Below are positions 49,801 through 64,000 of a stretch of 64,000 nt of DNA, piece after piece. Numbering within the stretch: the stretch's first letter is position 1; each line of letters starts with the position of its first letter. This stretch comes from Onchocerca volvulus. Lineage: Eukaryota; Nematoda; Chromadorea; Rhabditida; Onchocercidae. The DNA is taken from NCBI GenBank assembly GCA_000499405.2, contig HG738137.1, forward strand, positions 26,093,832-26,157,831. Reading direction: 5' to 3'. The translations under genes and the position numbers were made by a program. The notes beneath the pieces were generated by a model. The model ran no database searches and was not told the origin of the DNA. It worked only from the letters and a program-made list of their open reading frames with translations.

Positions 49801-52800
49801 TTTCTCATTGATGTATTTTCTAATATTTTTCTATTCACTTTCATAGGTACAAGTAAAAATATCTTTATATGGTTTATTAAGATTTTGAACGTAAAATTTT
49901 ACGATATTTGATAATTGCTTCAATATCCGAATTTATTCCAAGGAAATTTGTCTCCCCTTTTTCTTGTCTTGCCTGCTGTCATGATCCATTAGAGCAAGCT
50001 CATATGATAATCATTTTTGTTCATTCATCTGATCATTTCTTTTCTATGTAGATGGTTTTTCTTTCCTGTCTTCTTAAGAATTTATCGACTGCTATTTATA
50101 GACCAAAAATTTTGGTGTAAAAATGTTAAAATTATTATTATTTTTTTTTTTTTTTTTTTAAGAACTATCCACTTTTGCGGAATAATTTATTTATAGGATA
50201 ATACAGTTGTACCATTTGGTACTGAAATTCAAGAAACAAACGAAATAAAAATTGAGAAGAACGACGTAGCTTATTTACTTGGTAAGAATAATTTGATTCA
50301 TAAATTCACACTGTGTTTAATATACGGCAGTGGTTTCCTTCACAACAGTTTTTGAATTAATATAAATTTGATTTTCCCAGTTATACTTATTAGTTCTTTA
50401 TACTGTGAAATACTTAATCTTGTAATTTTCGTTTTTTCTTTTTTTTTCTTCTTTTTTTTTGGTTTTGGTGAAATTGAATCTATAATGAATCAGTATTTCA
50501 GCATGTTTGCATCAGTTTGAAAATGCTGTAGATGTTTGCGTGAAAGATGTAGGAGAAAAAGTACTTGGAATTGGTGGTAAAATTTATTCGGGCGAAAAAA
50601 TGATTGAATTACTATCAAAAGCAGGATTTCGAAAGGATATGAGGGAAGCAATATCACTGATCATTGATAAAATTGGGCAGTATTTTACAGCAAAAGGTTT
50701 ATTAACTTCACATTGTATCGTAACGTTAAAATGTTTATTCCGTTGTTTTCCATGCTCCTTAATTTTTATTATATCAGTCAATTATTTTTAGTATCGAATT
50801 TTTTAATGTACCGATTTAACGGTGCAGAAGAATTGAGTAACAAGAAGTGCTAGTAATGCTTATTTCCTCATCTTATTTTAGATTGATAATTTTTGTTGTT
50901 AAGTAAATGAAATTTATAGCACAAAATGAGTCAGCTGGTGAATTTGTGGATAAAGGAGTTCATCTGCAAGAATTTTCATCATTTATTTCAACTGTTTATG
51001 CAGATAAGCACGCTTTATTACGAGTATTAGATAGTTCAATGTCTGCATTGAGAAATATAGACGATAAAAGTAGCGCGAAATATTTTCAAGTAAGTTTCAC
51101 AGTATTACTATTATTTATTATTATTATGATGTTAAATGTGATGGTAGACATGCAAAAGTGGAATATTCTTGGTTCATCCTTGCATAAAATACTTATCTAT
51201 TCGGTAGATTTTACCGAAAAGTATTTACTTCAATTGTCAATTATGGTTTGTAGTGATATGTAGCGTTGCGCATATATCTGTATTAGTTAGCCAATTTAGC
51301 GCAACATTTCGGTAACTGCCTTTGATTAATACATTCCAAATAGCGATATGCATATATTAGAAACAAATTTTACAATATATGTTGCATAAAAGCAGAATTG
51401 CACAGAATAGATAAATCACTCATTTGGTGATCCTACTAGGCTTATATGTTGCTGAGATTCCTGATGCTTTTTTTCACTTGACCTAAAATTGCCAAGTTTT
51501 TAAAAGTTTGAGTCTGTGATTATGATGCATTTCAGCTTTACGTCACAGAGCATAGTTCGGTAATAACGTTGAATTACTGGTGCTTTTCACCGTCAGTTGC
51601 AATGTGGTTAGTCACTTTTTCATTATCGATATCTGATCTTCTTTTGCAAATCAATTAATCTGTCGATCATTAAAATCATGCGCTTCATTCATTCAGTGAT
51701 CAAGCCTTGATTTATGTAATTACACTGTTTAATGCAAAAATGGATTGCTATCTTGCAGAGATTCAGCTGTTTACGGATTAGATTGTTAATTTTTAATTTA
51801 CCAATATTGAAAATTTTTAAGATTTTCGAGTGATTACCTAAATCGAGTAGCATTCCCATCAATATTAGTTTCCTTCAATATAAGATGAAATTAACCCATA
51901 TAAGTCTTGCAAGTGGAAATGTTTCTGTAGATTAACATCTTAGGATTTTGGAAATCCTGAAATGGAAATTAAATTGTTTTATAAGTAAAATAAGTAATCT
52001 TGCACTAAACGGCTCTAGGTTTTCATTGCTTGTGGAGATTCTGTTTTGTTTTAAGAGAAAGAAAAAAGATATCATTATAAAGAAAAAGTAGGAAGAAAAA
52101 ATTTTTCCAAGCTTTCTGGGAAATACATCGCGGTATATTGGATGAAATAATCTCCTTGATCTAGGAGAGGATGTTTAAATTATAGGAATAACTCTTGAAT
52201 TCTTGTCTCCACATAATAGAAATTACTCTTTCGAGACATACAGCGAACTAAAGTAAGGAATATTTACGCCTTGCAGTTTGAATTGACATTATTCTACCTA
52301 TAACTGGCATAGTAACAATTCTCAATAATTTAATCAGATTATTAATCATTTAAGGTATCTTTACTCGTGTAATGTACGTTCAGTGATTGTCACCAGCGGT
52401 ACATTGTCACCGTTAGATTCATTTGTTAATAGTCTTGGCATAAGCTTCCCAGTAACACTGGAAAATCATCATGCTGCTAATCTGGATCAAATTTTGGGTG
52501 CACGTATTCGCTCTAGTCAAGGTGGAATCGATCTTTGTGGCACTTTTCATAAGCGGTAGGTATTCACAGGACTTGTAAAAATAAATTTTGAAATCAATGT
52601 TTGGGTCAGAATACAGTCACATTAAATACTTACTCGATTTGGATAATAAAATTGTTTCCAAGTTTCCTTTTCATAATAAACTTTAATACCAGAAATAATG
52701 CTGTTGAATAAACACTTTTTTCTGTGTGAGATAGAATAAAGTGGTCTTTCAGCTTGTTTCATCAATATTTATTTACGTTTTAAGTTTTTATCATTTGCTA

Positions 52801-55800
52801 AGTCTGTTATTATTGATTTCATCCTCCTCATTATTGTTATTTTGTTAGGAAATACGAAATAAATTTAATTTTTTTAATATTAAAATTTGATTCAATTTCT
52901 ATACAATTCCTCCGTACATTTCTGGATAATCATAATTTCATTTCTTTATTATTAAAAAATTTTCTCTATTTTAAATTTAGTCAAATTTTGTTGACATCGT
53001 TCTGATTTTAAATTTAATTCTTATTGATTTGAATTGATTTTTTTTTTGATTAGGAGCAGTGCAGGATATATCTATGGAATTGGTGAGGTTATCATTCGTG
53101 CTTGTCAAATCATTCCGAATGGTATCTTGGTGTTTTTCTCATCTTATGTTGTTATGAATTCATGTCTAAAATTCTGGAAGGTTTACATTTGTTTTTTATT
53201 AATATGACATTTTCAAGCTATTGACATGTTATTACAGTGTTTTTGTGTATTTAATAGTAGATGCTGCATATTAATAAGGAAAAAATAACTTAAATGTGAA
53301 ATGAATGAGTTGAAATAGACATTCGGATTGACAACTAATATTCTGAGACTTATTCGGAATTTCGATGCATCAAAACAAAAAGTCCCCATAAAAAATTGAC
53401 TTCTATGGACTTTAGATTTTATATATCAAATTTTCAATGAAGTATTGTAAATGAAATTTAATTAATTATGAAGAATAAGTATAATTAGCATCATTATCAT
53501 CATCAAAATCTTAATATTATTAACACTTTCTAGACTATTTAACGCAGTATCGACTTTTGCAAAATAAGCGGTTAATTCATATATTTTAAAATTAAGATTG
53601 GTTAAATTCTTATGGCGAAGTAATCTATTAACATTACTTGTAGACAGCGAAATTCGGCGCAGCGTTTATGTGGGAAACAATATTAACTTATAAAGAGGCA
53701 TTCATTGAACCAAAATCTAAACTGGAACTGAAAGAAATACTATTGAAATTTAGGCAAAAAGTGAGAGAAAGTGATGGTGGTGGTGCCATCTTCTTTGCTG
53801 TTTGTAGAGCTAAGGTAATTCCATCAAATTTCTTTCCAATCTAATTACTTTGTTCAATTATTTTGAGGTTTAGCATTATCGTATAAGAATTGAATTTCCT
53901 TTAAATGAAATTTTATGTCGATTGTATTTACCTAGGAGGAAAATGACGAGAATTTTTTTTGTTTTCCGATGCTCGTAGAAATATTTTTAATTTAAAATTT
54001 ATTAGAACTGAAAAATGGTTTACGAATTAGATGACAAAATAGATCTTACATTGAAAAAGACCTCAGATCATGTTCGATCATGTTGAACTATTCTTTAACC
54101 CGTAAAATATTTTGAGGTAAGTGAAGGAATTGATTTCTTAGACAGTGAAAGCCGTGGCGTTATCGTAATTGGTGTTCCGTATGCTCCAACAACAAATCCT
54201 AGAACTGAACTTAAAAAACAATTTCTCACCAAACAAAGGATGAGTGTCCCAAAAGAAGAGTTAAAAAAGGTCAGTGCAAGTTATATTATCCTTTATAAAA
54301 TAGATTTCGTTCTAACAAGATAAATGAAATTTGTTAACTAGACAAATTCCTTTTATTACCAGAAATCAATGTATATCATAGTATCACTGAAGTTAATTAC
54401 AAAAAATAAATAAATGAGTAAAAAACAATTAGAAAACAGATCAAAAATTGTTGTATATAATGCATTATAAATTGCATTTAGTTGCCTTTAGTATGCGACC
54501 ACATCTCGTTAACATTAGGAACATTATATCATTCGACTCATTTTATAACTTTTTATTCTGTTTCTTCTGTTTCTTCGTTATTCATTTTTTTGAACCTTAG
54601 AATGCATTAGCGTGTTAGTGGAAGAGGGGAAGTTACGCTTTATCAATTTGAAATAATTTCACGTTATTTGACAAATGATTAGAAGTTTACAATTTTCAGA
54701 ATATATCAGCTGATGAATGGTATCAAGTAGATGCAATTCGCGGTGTGAATCAATCAATTGGGCGTGTTCTTCGGCATAAGGATGATTTTGGAGTTGTCAT
54801 TCTTGTTGATTCAAGGTTGAGCTCAGTTTAAATTCAATTTTCCCATTGCAAAATTAGGATAAAATTTGCAGGCAATGATTTAATTATTTAATACATTATT
54901 TCGCATAATTATGATGCATTCATATGATAAGTGTAAAAGATCAACAGAAAAATCATAATATTTAGCAATATAATTAAATTAACGACATGGTTATGTTTGA
55001 AATTTCTTCGACTAAAACTTTTCAACTAATCAACTTCAAACGTATTTAAGCCTGATATATTTAAAGTAATAATTGAATAATGGCTGCTTGCTTCACTGGT
55101 TCCAATCAAATTGTCTGTTATGATATGATTAAATTTTTATAGATTTTGTTCGATGCCGTCAAAACGATTTCCTTCATGGATGCGTGAATGTTTAAAAAAT
55201 TATCAAAATATCAGTCATTTTGAAAATGAATGTAAGCAGTTCTTCAAAAAAAGAAATATTGAGGTGCGAGTCTTGTTGAATTGTTTTTGTTTTGCAGGAT
55301 TTGTAAACCGTAATACTTAGTTGAAATTTTTAACTTTTGTTTGACTTTTTTTCATTTCTGCCAATTTAATTTGTCACATATAAAGTACAGATGGCTTTTT
55401 TTTTTTTTTTTTTTTTTGAATATAAAATATTTATCTGAAAGATTCCAACCCAGCAAATAGCTAGCGTTTCAATAACATCATCAGCTAAGCAACGAGACGA
55501 GGACAGTTGTGACAGTATTGGCTTTTTTTTTGTTGTAGCTTCAATGGTTGTGCATTTCATGACAAATATCGAAGGATTTCTTGCTACTTTTTTCTCGCAC
55601 TCTACTGGATATAGTGATTCAATAAATACAGTTTAATCATAAGGGGAATTTTTTCTCCATAATTTTAAAAACAATAGATAAAATATATGAGATAATATTA
55701 TAGGTATGTGTCAATCAGAGGAAGATATCATCAACTAGGGAAATGGCGTCGGAGTTTGTTTGTTCCCGGAAGCGGCATGAAATCTTGGAACAGAACAAAG

Positions 55801-57888
55801 CAAACGATAAAGATTTGCCTTTCGATATCGATACGCTGTATTCTTGCGAAGCAATAGCAGCGTTTGAAAAAAGTATTGGCGTCGAAGATACTGTACCAAA
55901 ACGTCCAAAAAGAAGTTGTATTTTTGAGGAATTAGTATGCTTCATTTCTTTGTGTCATAATCTAATTTTTTGTGGAAAGAATTTTCTATAAATTTTCTTT
56001 CCATCCATAGTTTTGCGATTTTTCTTCTGAATGATATGCCTAATTATTTTAATGATGCAAAAATTAAATACAAATTGTGAATGCCATCAAAATTTTCTGT
56101 TTATTCCATTCTGAGTTAGATTCACTAGTTTTTTTTTTTTTTTTCAGACTTAACCATATCGATTTTTTACTTAAAATGAGTTTAAATGTAGAATTTTTCC
56201 TATTCCACCAAAAATCTCGTATGCTATAAAATTCGCACTTTCCTCAAAAATTGGTGTTTGAAGTTCCAGCCATAAACCTTCAGTTACTGGCTAGTAGAAC
56301 CTGAGAAACTGTAATATTCTTTTTTTATTTATTCTTTAATTGTAATATTTGTCTTTTATTCATTATTTTTTTAATCCTCTGTCAGTTTGCATTTGACTTC
56401 GCCATTTTGTTAGGAAAAAGAAGCGAAAAAGATGAATGAATCAGTCAATGTCATTCATCCTATTGATTTCGACGATGGTAATATTCAATCAGGCAGTGGC
56501 TTGATGATTCGAAAAACAAAGCCTAAGCTGCGCTTAAGGGTAATTATTATTCATAGATCCAGTTCTTCAGACTATTAGTTATCTGTTACCATCAGGAGAT
56601 GAACAGATAATTTTGCTAGTTTTGTAAAATGATAATTTTGATCAGTCTTACTGATTTTCATCAGAATACGAAAGGTAAAATTTCAGCCGAATGCTTCATT
56701 ATTGATCAAGGACCAACACCGTCCAGATATGATTACATCTGAAGAAAAGACAAAAGAAGTAAGTTTCTATTTTTTTTCAGTTTATGTTTGAAATTGGATA
56801 CACATTTTTTATCAGAACTAATGATTATTTACTTCAAGGTCAAGCAACTAATACAGAAATTATCGATAAAAACTGAAGTGTTTTCTATTATCAAAAATCG
56901 TTGTAGTTGAAACTACAGAAATTTTTCCTTGTACATAAAATTTTTAAACTTCAGTCTTTGAGAGTTATTTTTGACCTTTTTTGACGCATTTAAGTTTTCA
57001 TATAAATTATAAATAAGTTTTTATAAATTAAACAGTTACCGATGCTACAATCTGATGGAGATATAATGGTCGCTTGGCAAAAATCTGCAGTGGAGTATAA
57101 CAAATTGGTGAGTATTAAGAAATGTGTGCCATCTAGGATATTACACATTATGCATAAAATAGAAATAATATAGAAATTTCTTCGAAATATTCTAATTTCA
57201 TCATTATCAAAAATATTTACGAAATTATATTTAAATTTAACTAAGATTTGTTATATTTAGATTTACATTTCCATCCATTGATATTTCTCCAAAAGAGTAT
57301 TCAGTAAATTTCAGCTTCAATCCGTTGAGAAATCGAAACGCATTTCTCTAAAAAATGCATTGACAAATTATGCTACAGATAACAATTTTCAAACACTAAT
57401 TTCAACATTTACGGTGGAAACTGTACCAAACTATTTGGAAATTTTCAAAGGTAAGATTTAAAATTTTTTCTTAGATGAGTATAAAGATTCTAAGTTGCAA
57501 TTTAAGTTCCAAGTTGTAGCTCACCACTTCCATTCACTTCTATTATTCTACAGTTAGAACTTACTTTTGTTCATCTCCTTCTTATCTCTCCTCTTTGGAC
57601 TTTTTTTGATTCGTCTGGTGTGATTCTTTTTTTCTTTTTTTTTCTCTCAAGATTACTAGGACAACCAGAATCATTAAAGTGACAGTTATATTGATTCTGT
57701 TTCGAAAAATGTGCTTAGTAATAGCAGGCATAGTTGCATCATCACTGCAATAGCACTGAAAATTAGAAAACTTTTGGTCAGTGATTCTTTTTGTTAAGAA
57801 TGCCAATTTTCCAGGTCTGTATGGTTATTTGCAAGCGAATCACCGGTCTCGATTTATAAGCATATGTCGGCAGCTCAATCTTTTGTAG
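46865..57888 (+). CDS. rtel-1: RTEL1 DNA helicase (regulator of telomere elongation / anti-recombinase), 983 aa
   Basis: Twenty-three exons: 46865-46966, 47719-47848, 48146-48248, 48541-48683, 49092-49182, 49304-49454, 49639-49764, 50197-50281, 50502-50696, 50920-51089, 51536-51606, 52355-52555, 53054-53180, 53644-53814, 54117-54269, 54700-54815, 55143-55263, 55719-55934, 56414-56539, 56687-56758, 57036-57107, 57315-57450, 57815-57888. It is an XPD-type superfamily 2 Fe-S helicase: Walker A SPTGTGKT (42-49), motif Ia YASRTHSQL, four Fe-S cysteines (C125, C143, C152, C192), DEAH (235-238), SGTLSPLDSF, VSEGIDF (623-629), QSIGRVLRH (691-699). Length fits C. elegans RTEL-1. The C-terminal ~70 residues may be a harmonin-like domain. 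It unwinds D-loops and G4 DNA in the nucleus. A splice acceptor lies 19 nt before the ATG, suited to trans-splicing. The exon 7/8 junction closes in phase only with a GC donor (ATG|GCATGT). Confidence 0.93.
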
Positions 57889-59485
57889 AATAAATGATTA
57901 ATATTTGCTACTGCCAGTTGTTAGCATGAGATATGTTTAATGAAGAATGGCAAAAAATTATTGGCAAGACACTTCATTTTTCCATGTACAGAAGTCCATG
58001 TTTTGAAAGAAAGTTTCGAATTTTTTCAAATTTAAAATTTTGTTATTGATTTCTCTAACACAACATTATACCCTATCAATCCCACGAAGTTTATTTTTTT
58101 GAATTTACATAGAAAACATATTTGAAAATTAAACACTGAAGAACTGCAATATATCTAATCTGGATTAGAAATTGTAATTTATAAGCATTTTCAACATTCT
58201 AAAGATAAAAAATAAAAATTGACAGAAGATAAGCTAATATTAATTGTAAGTTAGTTTATATCAATCTTCGCATAATTCAGAATCCAATCAAAGACAGATA
58301 CCGAAAGTTATTCCCAAATATCCTGATAATAATTCTGATCCTCATACAAAAATTAATGTCGATCCGTAGAACCTATATGATTATCCCATATTACCATTTT
58401 ATTCTACCACCACAAGATGCTGCTAATTCGAGAAATCAGCGGATGGAAAAATATTATGAACACAGTTCAAGAAAATGGAAATTTTTGGAGACTAAAATTA
58501 TAACGTGAGATTATATTACAGGTTAATTAAGGATTCTTGGCTTCTGTTCATTAAAATAAGTCATTTCGAAATTTCTTTAGCTTTTATTTTCTATTTCATA
58601 ATTCTGTTTATATTTTCTATTTTATAATGTTTATATTTCTTTTATTATAAGGGAAACAGTTACAATCACTGCTCTTGAGACTGAATGATGTATTCGCTTT
58701 TCTACTGATTCATAGATTCCTCATCATTAACTCAATTCTAATTATGTGTCGGCCATTCTAAGGTTGCCATCTATTAAACTGTCATTTACGCATAAAAATT
58801 CTACATATAATTTTTTTATTGCGCTTCTGAATTTTGTACGATTTTTCATCGTATTTTATGACTCACATCCTACCGATTTTCAAAAATCAGTCTCTAAAAT
58901 TTATTTTAAAAGTTTAATTTTAGCCAGCCGTATAGAACGCTCGCATTTAGACATTTCTGTCACTTTTCTTCCGTACTAATCATTATATTCTTGGCATTCT
59001 TGACTTTGAAATTTTAGTTTTTATTTTGTCTATGGTCCGCATTATTTGGCTCAAATTCTACTTGGCATCTTTCTCTTGAAATCATCTCAGTTTAGCATGT
59101 ATTTTTTTTTCTTTTTTTTTTTTTAAATAATTCCAGTAATTATAGAAATAAGTTATAGCACCAGTGATTTCATTAATATCATGCATAATTTTTCTTGTCT
59201 AGGCGAAAAATATTTCAGAATTTCAAAATTTGAAAAGTCTCTAAGTTATTTAGCTACATCTTTTCATTTCCCTCTAACTGACCTTGGTATATCTTTTTCC
59301 TCTAACTTGAGCATTTAGCAATTTCATCGCATTTTCATATTAAAATGGATGCGAATGCGAATATATCTTCAAAAATCTTACAAGAATAAGACATTGTCTA
59401 CCCTTATACAAATCCATTTTCCCAACAAAATGTAGAAAAATGTTTGAAAGCTTATTTTTTTAACAAGTCACTGATGTCATCCAAA
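57889..59485. other. Intergenic between convergent genes
   Basis: AATAAA overlaps the RTEL1 stop region (57889 onward). The rest is AT-rich with a pyrimidine tract at 59101-59124. An open frame at 58746-58979 lacks supporting features. No gene seen. Confidence 0.6.
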
Positions 59486-62400
59486 TCAAGACGATGTCCA
59501 TTCCGGTCGACGCTTTTCCAGAAATGCTTTCATACCTTCTTTTAAATCTTTCTGAAAAAAAGAAAATCATTAACATTGAATGATTTGAAGCTCGAATTAA
59601 ATTGATCTCTATGATTTAAAATCTTCTAAAAATCCGATTTGAACATTTCAAGCAAGAATAACAATTGTTAGCTAGAGTCGAAAATAATTATACATTGCAG
59701 AAGATTCATCCATTGTGAAAACATTACGTTATAATTTAAAATATAAATTAAGTCACACTTTTCACATTACTTGATTGCAAATCAAAAAATGAAAAACGAG
59801 AGTTAAACATAATCAGAACAAAATTATATAAAATAAATAAATTTACTTGTAAATTTGAAATATACATACCGTCGCAAAAGTGGAATGAAATAGTTGGCTT
59901 TCATATCGAAGACCCTCTTGGAGGAAGGTTTCATAGGAATGATTAACAGCATCTTTCACAAGTGATACTATAAGTGGTGAATGTTCACTAATTTTTTCCG
60001 CTGTTTTTATAGCTTCCAATTCAACCTGAAAAATTTTCAATTCGATGAAATTAGATAATGATATAAAATTATACTAAATAAAATTTTTATATAAGTGAGT
60101 ATGCACTCATCACTATTCAATTTAAACTTCCAAAATTTGACTCAAACTCAACTCTTTGCATCCGCAATATGATTTCATGCAAAATATATTGGACAGCTAA
60201 GTTCGAAGTTGAACAAAACAGCTGTTTTAGATGAAGTGTGGAAAAGATTACTTGATCAACAGGAAATACTTTTGAAATAAGACCACGTTCTTTTGCTTCA
60301 TGTGCTCCTATGGGTATTCCTGTCAAGCATACTTCCATCGCCAAAGACTTACCAGTAACACGTAACCATCTTTGTGTACCACCAGCGCCTGTAAAATGTA
60401 TCTTTCGGCATTTAGAATTCAAATTATTAGAAGGATAATCCATATTCCACCTTCTTCATTTCATAAATTGATTGGAAATCACTTCAGCAACCAAAAATAA
60501 TCGAACCGCAGTTCCAAACGTACTTAAACATAGAGTTTGGGGAATATTTCTCCTTATCTAATATTATTCACGCGGAGAACAAGTTTATGACTCCAGAATG
60601 TTATGTAGTCCAGAAATGAATTTTAAATTCATAATCAAACTCCGTCTTTGTAAAGTTCATCCAGCAATTCATGTCAATGAATCCATTTATATACAGTGCC
60701 ATTCACTCTTGAGGAGAGTTACTGAGATATTGTTAAAATATCTTTTCTGATTCCTCGTCAATGATAAAAGGAGTATAGCAAGAATACATAAGCATTATCA
60801 ATGTTATCCATGAAAGTATTAGCAATAAATGCAAAACTTACCTGGTATGGTTCCGATGATAACTTCTGGTTGCCCAAATTTAGCTTCCTCTCCGGCATAA
60901 ATTATATCACACATCATAGCTAATTCACAACCACCACCAAGTGCATGGCCATTTACAGCAGCAATAATCGGTTTCTTCATCTTTGATATTTGGGTCCAGT
61001 TTTGCAATGTATTTCTGGATGATACAGCCTCATTTTGAATAGCAAACAGCTCTTTTATATCGGCTCCTACTGTAATGCATATAAATGATTTAGTTTACAC
61101 TTAATTACATATTTCTTTATATATTTCCTATCTTTAATCTGGAGAACAGAACAAAACGAATACACCGATACGATTTACTATCTAACGCTACGAATTAAAA
61201 AATCTTGTGGAGAAAAAAAAAAAAAAAAAAAAAAAAGGAATGGTTCACTAAATACTCTCCTTTAAGCTGTCGTCAAAATCATCTTTTCGATTTAACAGAA
61301 TTCGACTAACTGACTCATATAGTTTTATTTTTAACGCTACTCTTCCGTTACAGAATGCCACATCCATTAACTTGGATATAAATAAAATAAATAAAAAGAT
61401 CCTACTGTAAACGGAATGCCTATCACGTCATATTCAGACAATAAATAAGCTTCATATTAAACGATATTTTGCTAAAAATTGAAAGCTTCTATCAGAGTGA
61501 GGCTTTTTTCTTTAATCATATATATTACAATAAAGAAAATCCGGTCAGAAATAAAGATGGTGCATTAATAATTCTTATCATTATAAATAATTTTCTAGAA
61601 GTAAAATTAATTAAATAGTCATGAAAAAACTTCACTTCAAATCCATTAAAAATAATTTCAAAAAAATGAATACTATATCAAATAGTTAATTTAACAATTT
61701 TCTCCAAAATTATCTATAAAAATAAAAGATTAGAGCAAAAATATATGCCTGACTTGAGAATACACGTTTGGAACCTGTTAATACCACTGCACCAACTGAA
61801 GTATCATTATCGAAATTAACCAATGCATCTGAAAGCTACAAAACGAAAATCTGTCTTCCCTCTTCTTACTAAAATATCTCTCTTTGCTAAAATATGTTTC
61901 TTTTAAAATAAATGAAAGTTGTGAGGATGAGATTTTGAAAGAAATTTTCATTTCAAATATTATGTTTTAGTGGCAAATCTTCCATTTTCTCGGATTTCTT
62001 CAAATACTTCTTTAAAATTTTTCCTTTAACACTTTTCTTGCTATAGAATTTTTCTTTTAACACTTTTCTTGTTATTGGTATCGAACTTTTACGATTGACA
62101 GTATTATTATGATATATAATATTCCACTGATTCAGATATTCACATATCTTTCCTAATTAATATTCTTTTTCCCTTTCGAATGATTAGGTCTTCTATGACA
62201 TACCTCTTGCATAAGTTGGCTGCACAATGCATTTAATGCTTTGGGTCTATGAAGTTTAATTAAACCAACATTCTTCTTATCACCGACTTTTTCGATTTTG
62301 ATCATATGCATTGCAGCTGCAAACAGATAGATAAGCCATATAAACGAAAACTTGAAATATCTGCGAAACAAATGTAAAGCTAATATGGAACATTTAATAG

Positions 62401-62539
62401 CAAAACATCATGTAAGTCACAGTTACAGAAGGATTTTGCACTTACAAGCAAAGTTAGATCGTTGAAATTGCCAAGGAATTGATAATATTTTAGTCCAACT
62501 GCTAGCCAATAGCCATAAATTCTGTACAACTTTTGACAT
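59486..62539 (-). CDS. ech-6: Mitochondrial short-chain enoyl-CoA hydratase (ECHS1 type), 291 aa
   Basis: Seven exons (minus): 62539-62446, 62316-62204, 61835-61754, 61069-60842, 60388-60252, 60025-59870, 59551-59486, total 292 codons, matching the ~290 aa of the family. The N-terminal ~35 residues ([19 protein letters not shown]...) are a probable mitochondrial presequence. The crotonase core follows: [21 protein letters not shown] (oxyanion hole), [37 protein letters not shown], and the C-terminal [17 protein letters not shown]. The two catalytic glutamates are E145 and E165. It hydrates 2-trans-enoyl-CoA in fatty-acid beta-oxidation and valine catabolism in the matrix. All splice sites are canonical GT-AG. 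The residue before GADIK is Ile (split codon) rather than the usual Ala. Confidence 0.93.
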
Positions 62540-64000
62540 CTCCTAAAATCATTTTATCAATTGATTAAGCCAAGAAAATTGTTTCGAGTACCACAATAAA
62601 TGGAAGAACCGTTAACGAATGAACGCCGGGTTGTTCCCAACATCGAATAATCATGAGTGGCAGAATTTTATCATAAGAAAAGATAAGATGATTAAATCAT
62701 CAAATTTTTGATCAGAATCTGAACAGTGAGAAGACATATACCAGAAATCCAATCCGGAATATCTGGTAAGCGAATTTTGATTATGGCAATTTTCTCTTCT
62801 CTCATCATCATGAAATAATTCCTTATGTGCTTATCTATTCAACAAAACATAAGAATACTGTCATATTTCATATTTCCTCATCGATTATTGGATATTCGAG
62901 CAGAACCGAAACCGTGAACTCTTCCCCGCAAATATTTGTGAAAAATTCTTTTGGATCAGGAAAATGGTAAATTTTACGAAAAAAGAGGTAAATATAATTC
63001 GGTATGTGTTGGCACGAATCTTTTTTAGTTCATCAATATAAAGCCTAATACTGTTTACATGAAACCTAGGCTAGTCTTCTTGAACTGGACATAGTTTCTA
63101 ATCCAGACCAAGCCTGATATTTCAAACAGCCCAACACATCTCCCTCTCTTCCTTTCCTCTTCTCTTCCATTTCTTGTTTTCGTAAATCCTTTCTTCTTCA
63201 ATCTAAATGTATTCTTTACAACGGATGGAAATTGTCAAAAAGTAATGATATATTGTTTATTAATTACTCAAGAGAGATATACTGTTTGTTAATCATAAAA
63301 TAAATAAATAAATAAATAAATAAAAATAAAATAAATAAAATAAAATAAATTGAATTAAATAAAAAAATAAAATAAATAAAAATAAATAAAATAAAATAAA
63401 AAAGTGAATTTATTAGTTATCCTTGTTAAGTATAAGTACTGTTACCCAAGTAATAACTATAGATGATGGAGATATGTTGTCTGCAGTAGTAATTTAAAAA
63501 AATGTAAGATGGGCAAATTATGCCTAAAGGTAGAGGAATTGTCATATATTGTTTATTTGCTTTATTTACATATTTTCTATTCATAAATTTAATAACATAT
63601 TTTGATTAAATTAACATTTATTTACACAATTTCTTAATTTCTATTCATTTCATTTCATTTCTATTCATTTCTGAGAATAAATGAAAGGTAAGAAATAATA
63701 TGAGTGGGGAATGAATTATAAAAACAATAAAATAGGTAAGCATTATGAATTGATACAAAAATTGATATTATCATAATTTTGATTAAAATCTATACGAATG
63801 CATTATCAAGGATATCTTCTGACTGTGATTGATTAAGTTTTAGCGGAAGCTTCCATCTTCAATCATTAACTGCTCCTAAAGCTATTTAAAACAAAAAAAA
63901 ATTTGAAACAAATCTGAATTTTTAAATGTGCTTTTTTCAAGATACTTCTACTTTTTTCCCCATATCAGTTGTTTCAGCAATTTTTTCCACCACTCTGAGA
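62540..64000. other. Upstream flank of ech-6, right edge
   Basis: No gene seen. 63297-63405 is an AAATA/AAAT low-complexity tract. 63640-63670 repeats TTTCATTTCTATTCA. The ech-6 promoter is presumably in the first part. Confidence 0.6.
63297..63405. repeat. (AAAT)n / (AAAATA)n low-complexity tract
   Basis: Successive AAATAAAT and AAAATAAAAT units with few interruptions over about 110 bp. Confidence 0.9.

Noticed and set aside
58746..58979. 77-codon ORF downstream of RTEL1
   Set aside because: AT-rich, no start context, domain or splice partner.

Overview
The window is AT-rich animal DNA with short exons, 50–2000 bp introns and TTTTCAG-type acceptors. It contains a 21-nt match to the nematode SL1 spliced leader and several genes with a splice acceptor 20–45 nt upstream of the ATG. 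Its proteins (RTEL1, ECHS1, MRGBP, peritrophin, sushi and hemicentin-like Ig proteins) are of animal type. A parasitic spirurid or filarial nematode is the best guess. No bacterial operon is present. Exon models were assembled by hand from splice sites and reading phase.

Layout: 165–3159 (minus) is a secreted protein with three chitin-binding CBM14 domains. 3160–7383 is mostly empty with a possible LTR relic. 7384–9492 (plus) is an MRGBP/EAF7-type chromatin protein. 8783–24684 is a large inverted repeat: two ~6 kb near-identical arms around a ~3 kb spacer. Each arm carries one copy of a secreted two-domain sushi (CCP) gene, and the spacer carries a third, single-CCP gene. The left outer boundary falls in the last intron of MRGBP, so the right arm holds an orphan copy of the predicted last exon. 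The right arm also has a ~0.58 kb insert containing an SL1 sequence. 24.7–27.2 kb holds a decayed sushi-unit fragment, a perfect hairpin, a 31-nt G run and ~62–70 bp tandem repeats.

27272–32258 (plus) is a predicted four-transmembrane protein whose long first intron contains a decayed Helitron helicase. 33196–34484 (minus) is a broken hemicentin-like Ig fragment abutting a third, more diverged copy of the sushi unit (34660–38060) with an intact gene. 39700–40317 (minus) and 43176–45324 (plus) are divergently transcribed secreted proteins that share a CxxYPWxC motif; the second is mucin-like. 46865–57888 (plus) is a complete 23-exon RTEL1 DNA helicase. 59486–62539 (minus) is a complete mitochondrial enoyl-CoA hydratase (ECHS1/ech-6).

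The right end (RTEL1, ECHS1) is ordinary housekeeping sequence. The left two thirds is a dynamic accessory region of secreted genes being duplicated, inverted and diverged. Its most notable feature is the palindromic sushi cluster, in which the mature-domain exon differs strongly between units while the signal-peptide exon and adjacent intron sequence barely differ.
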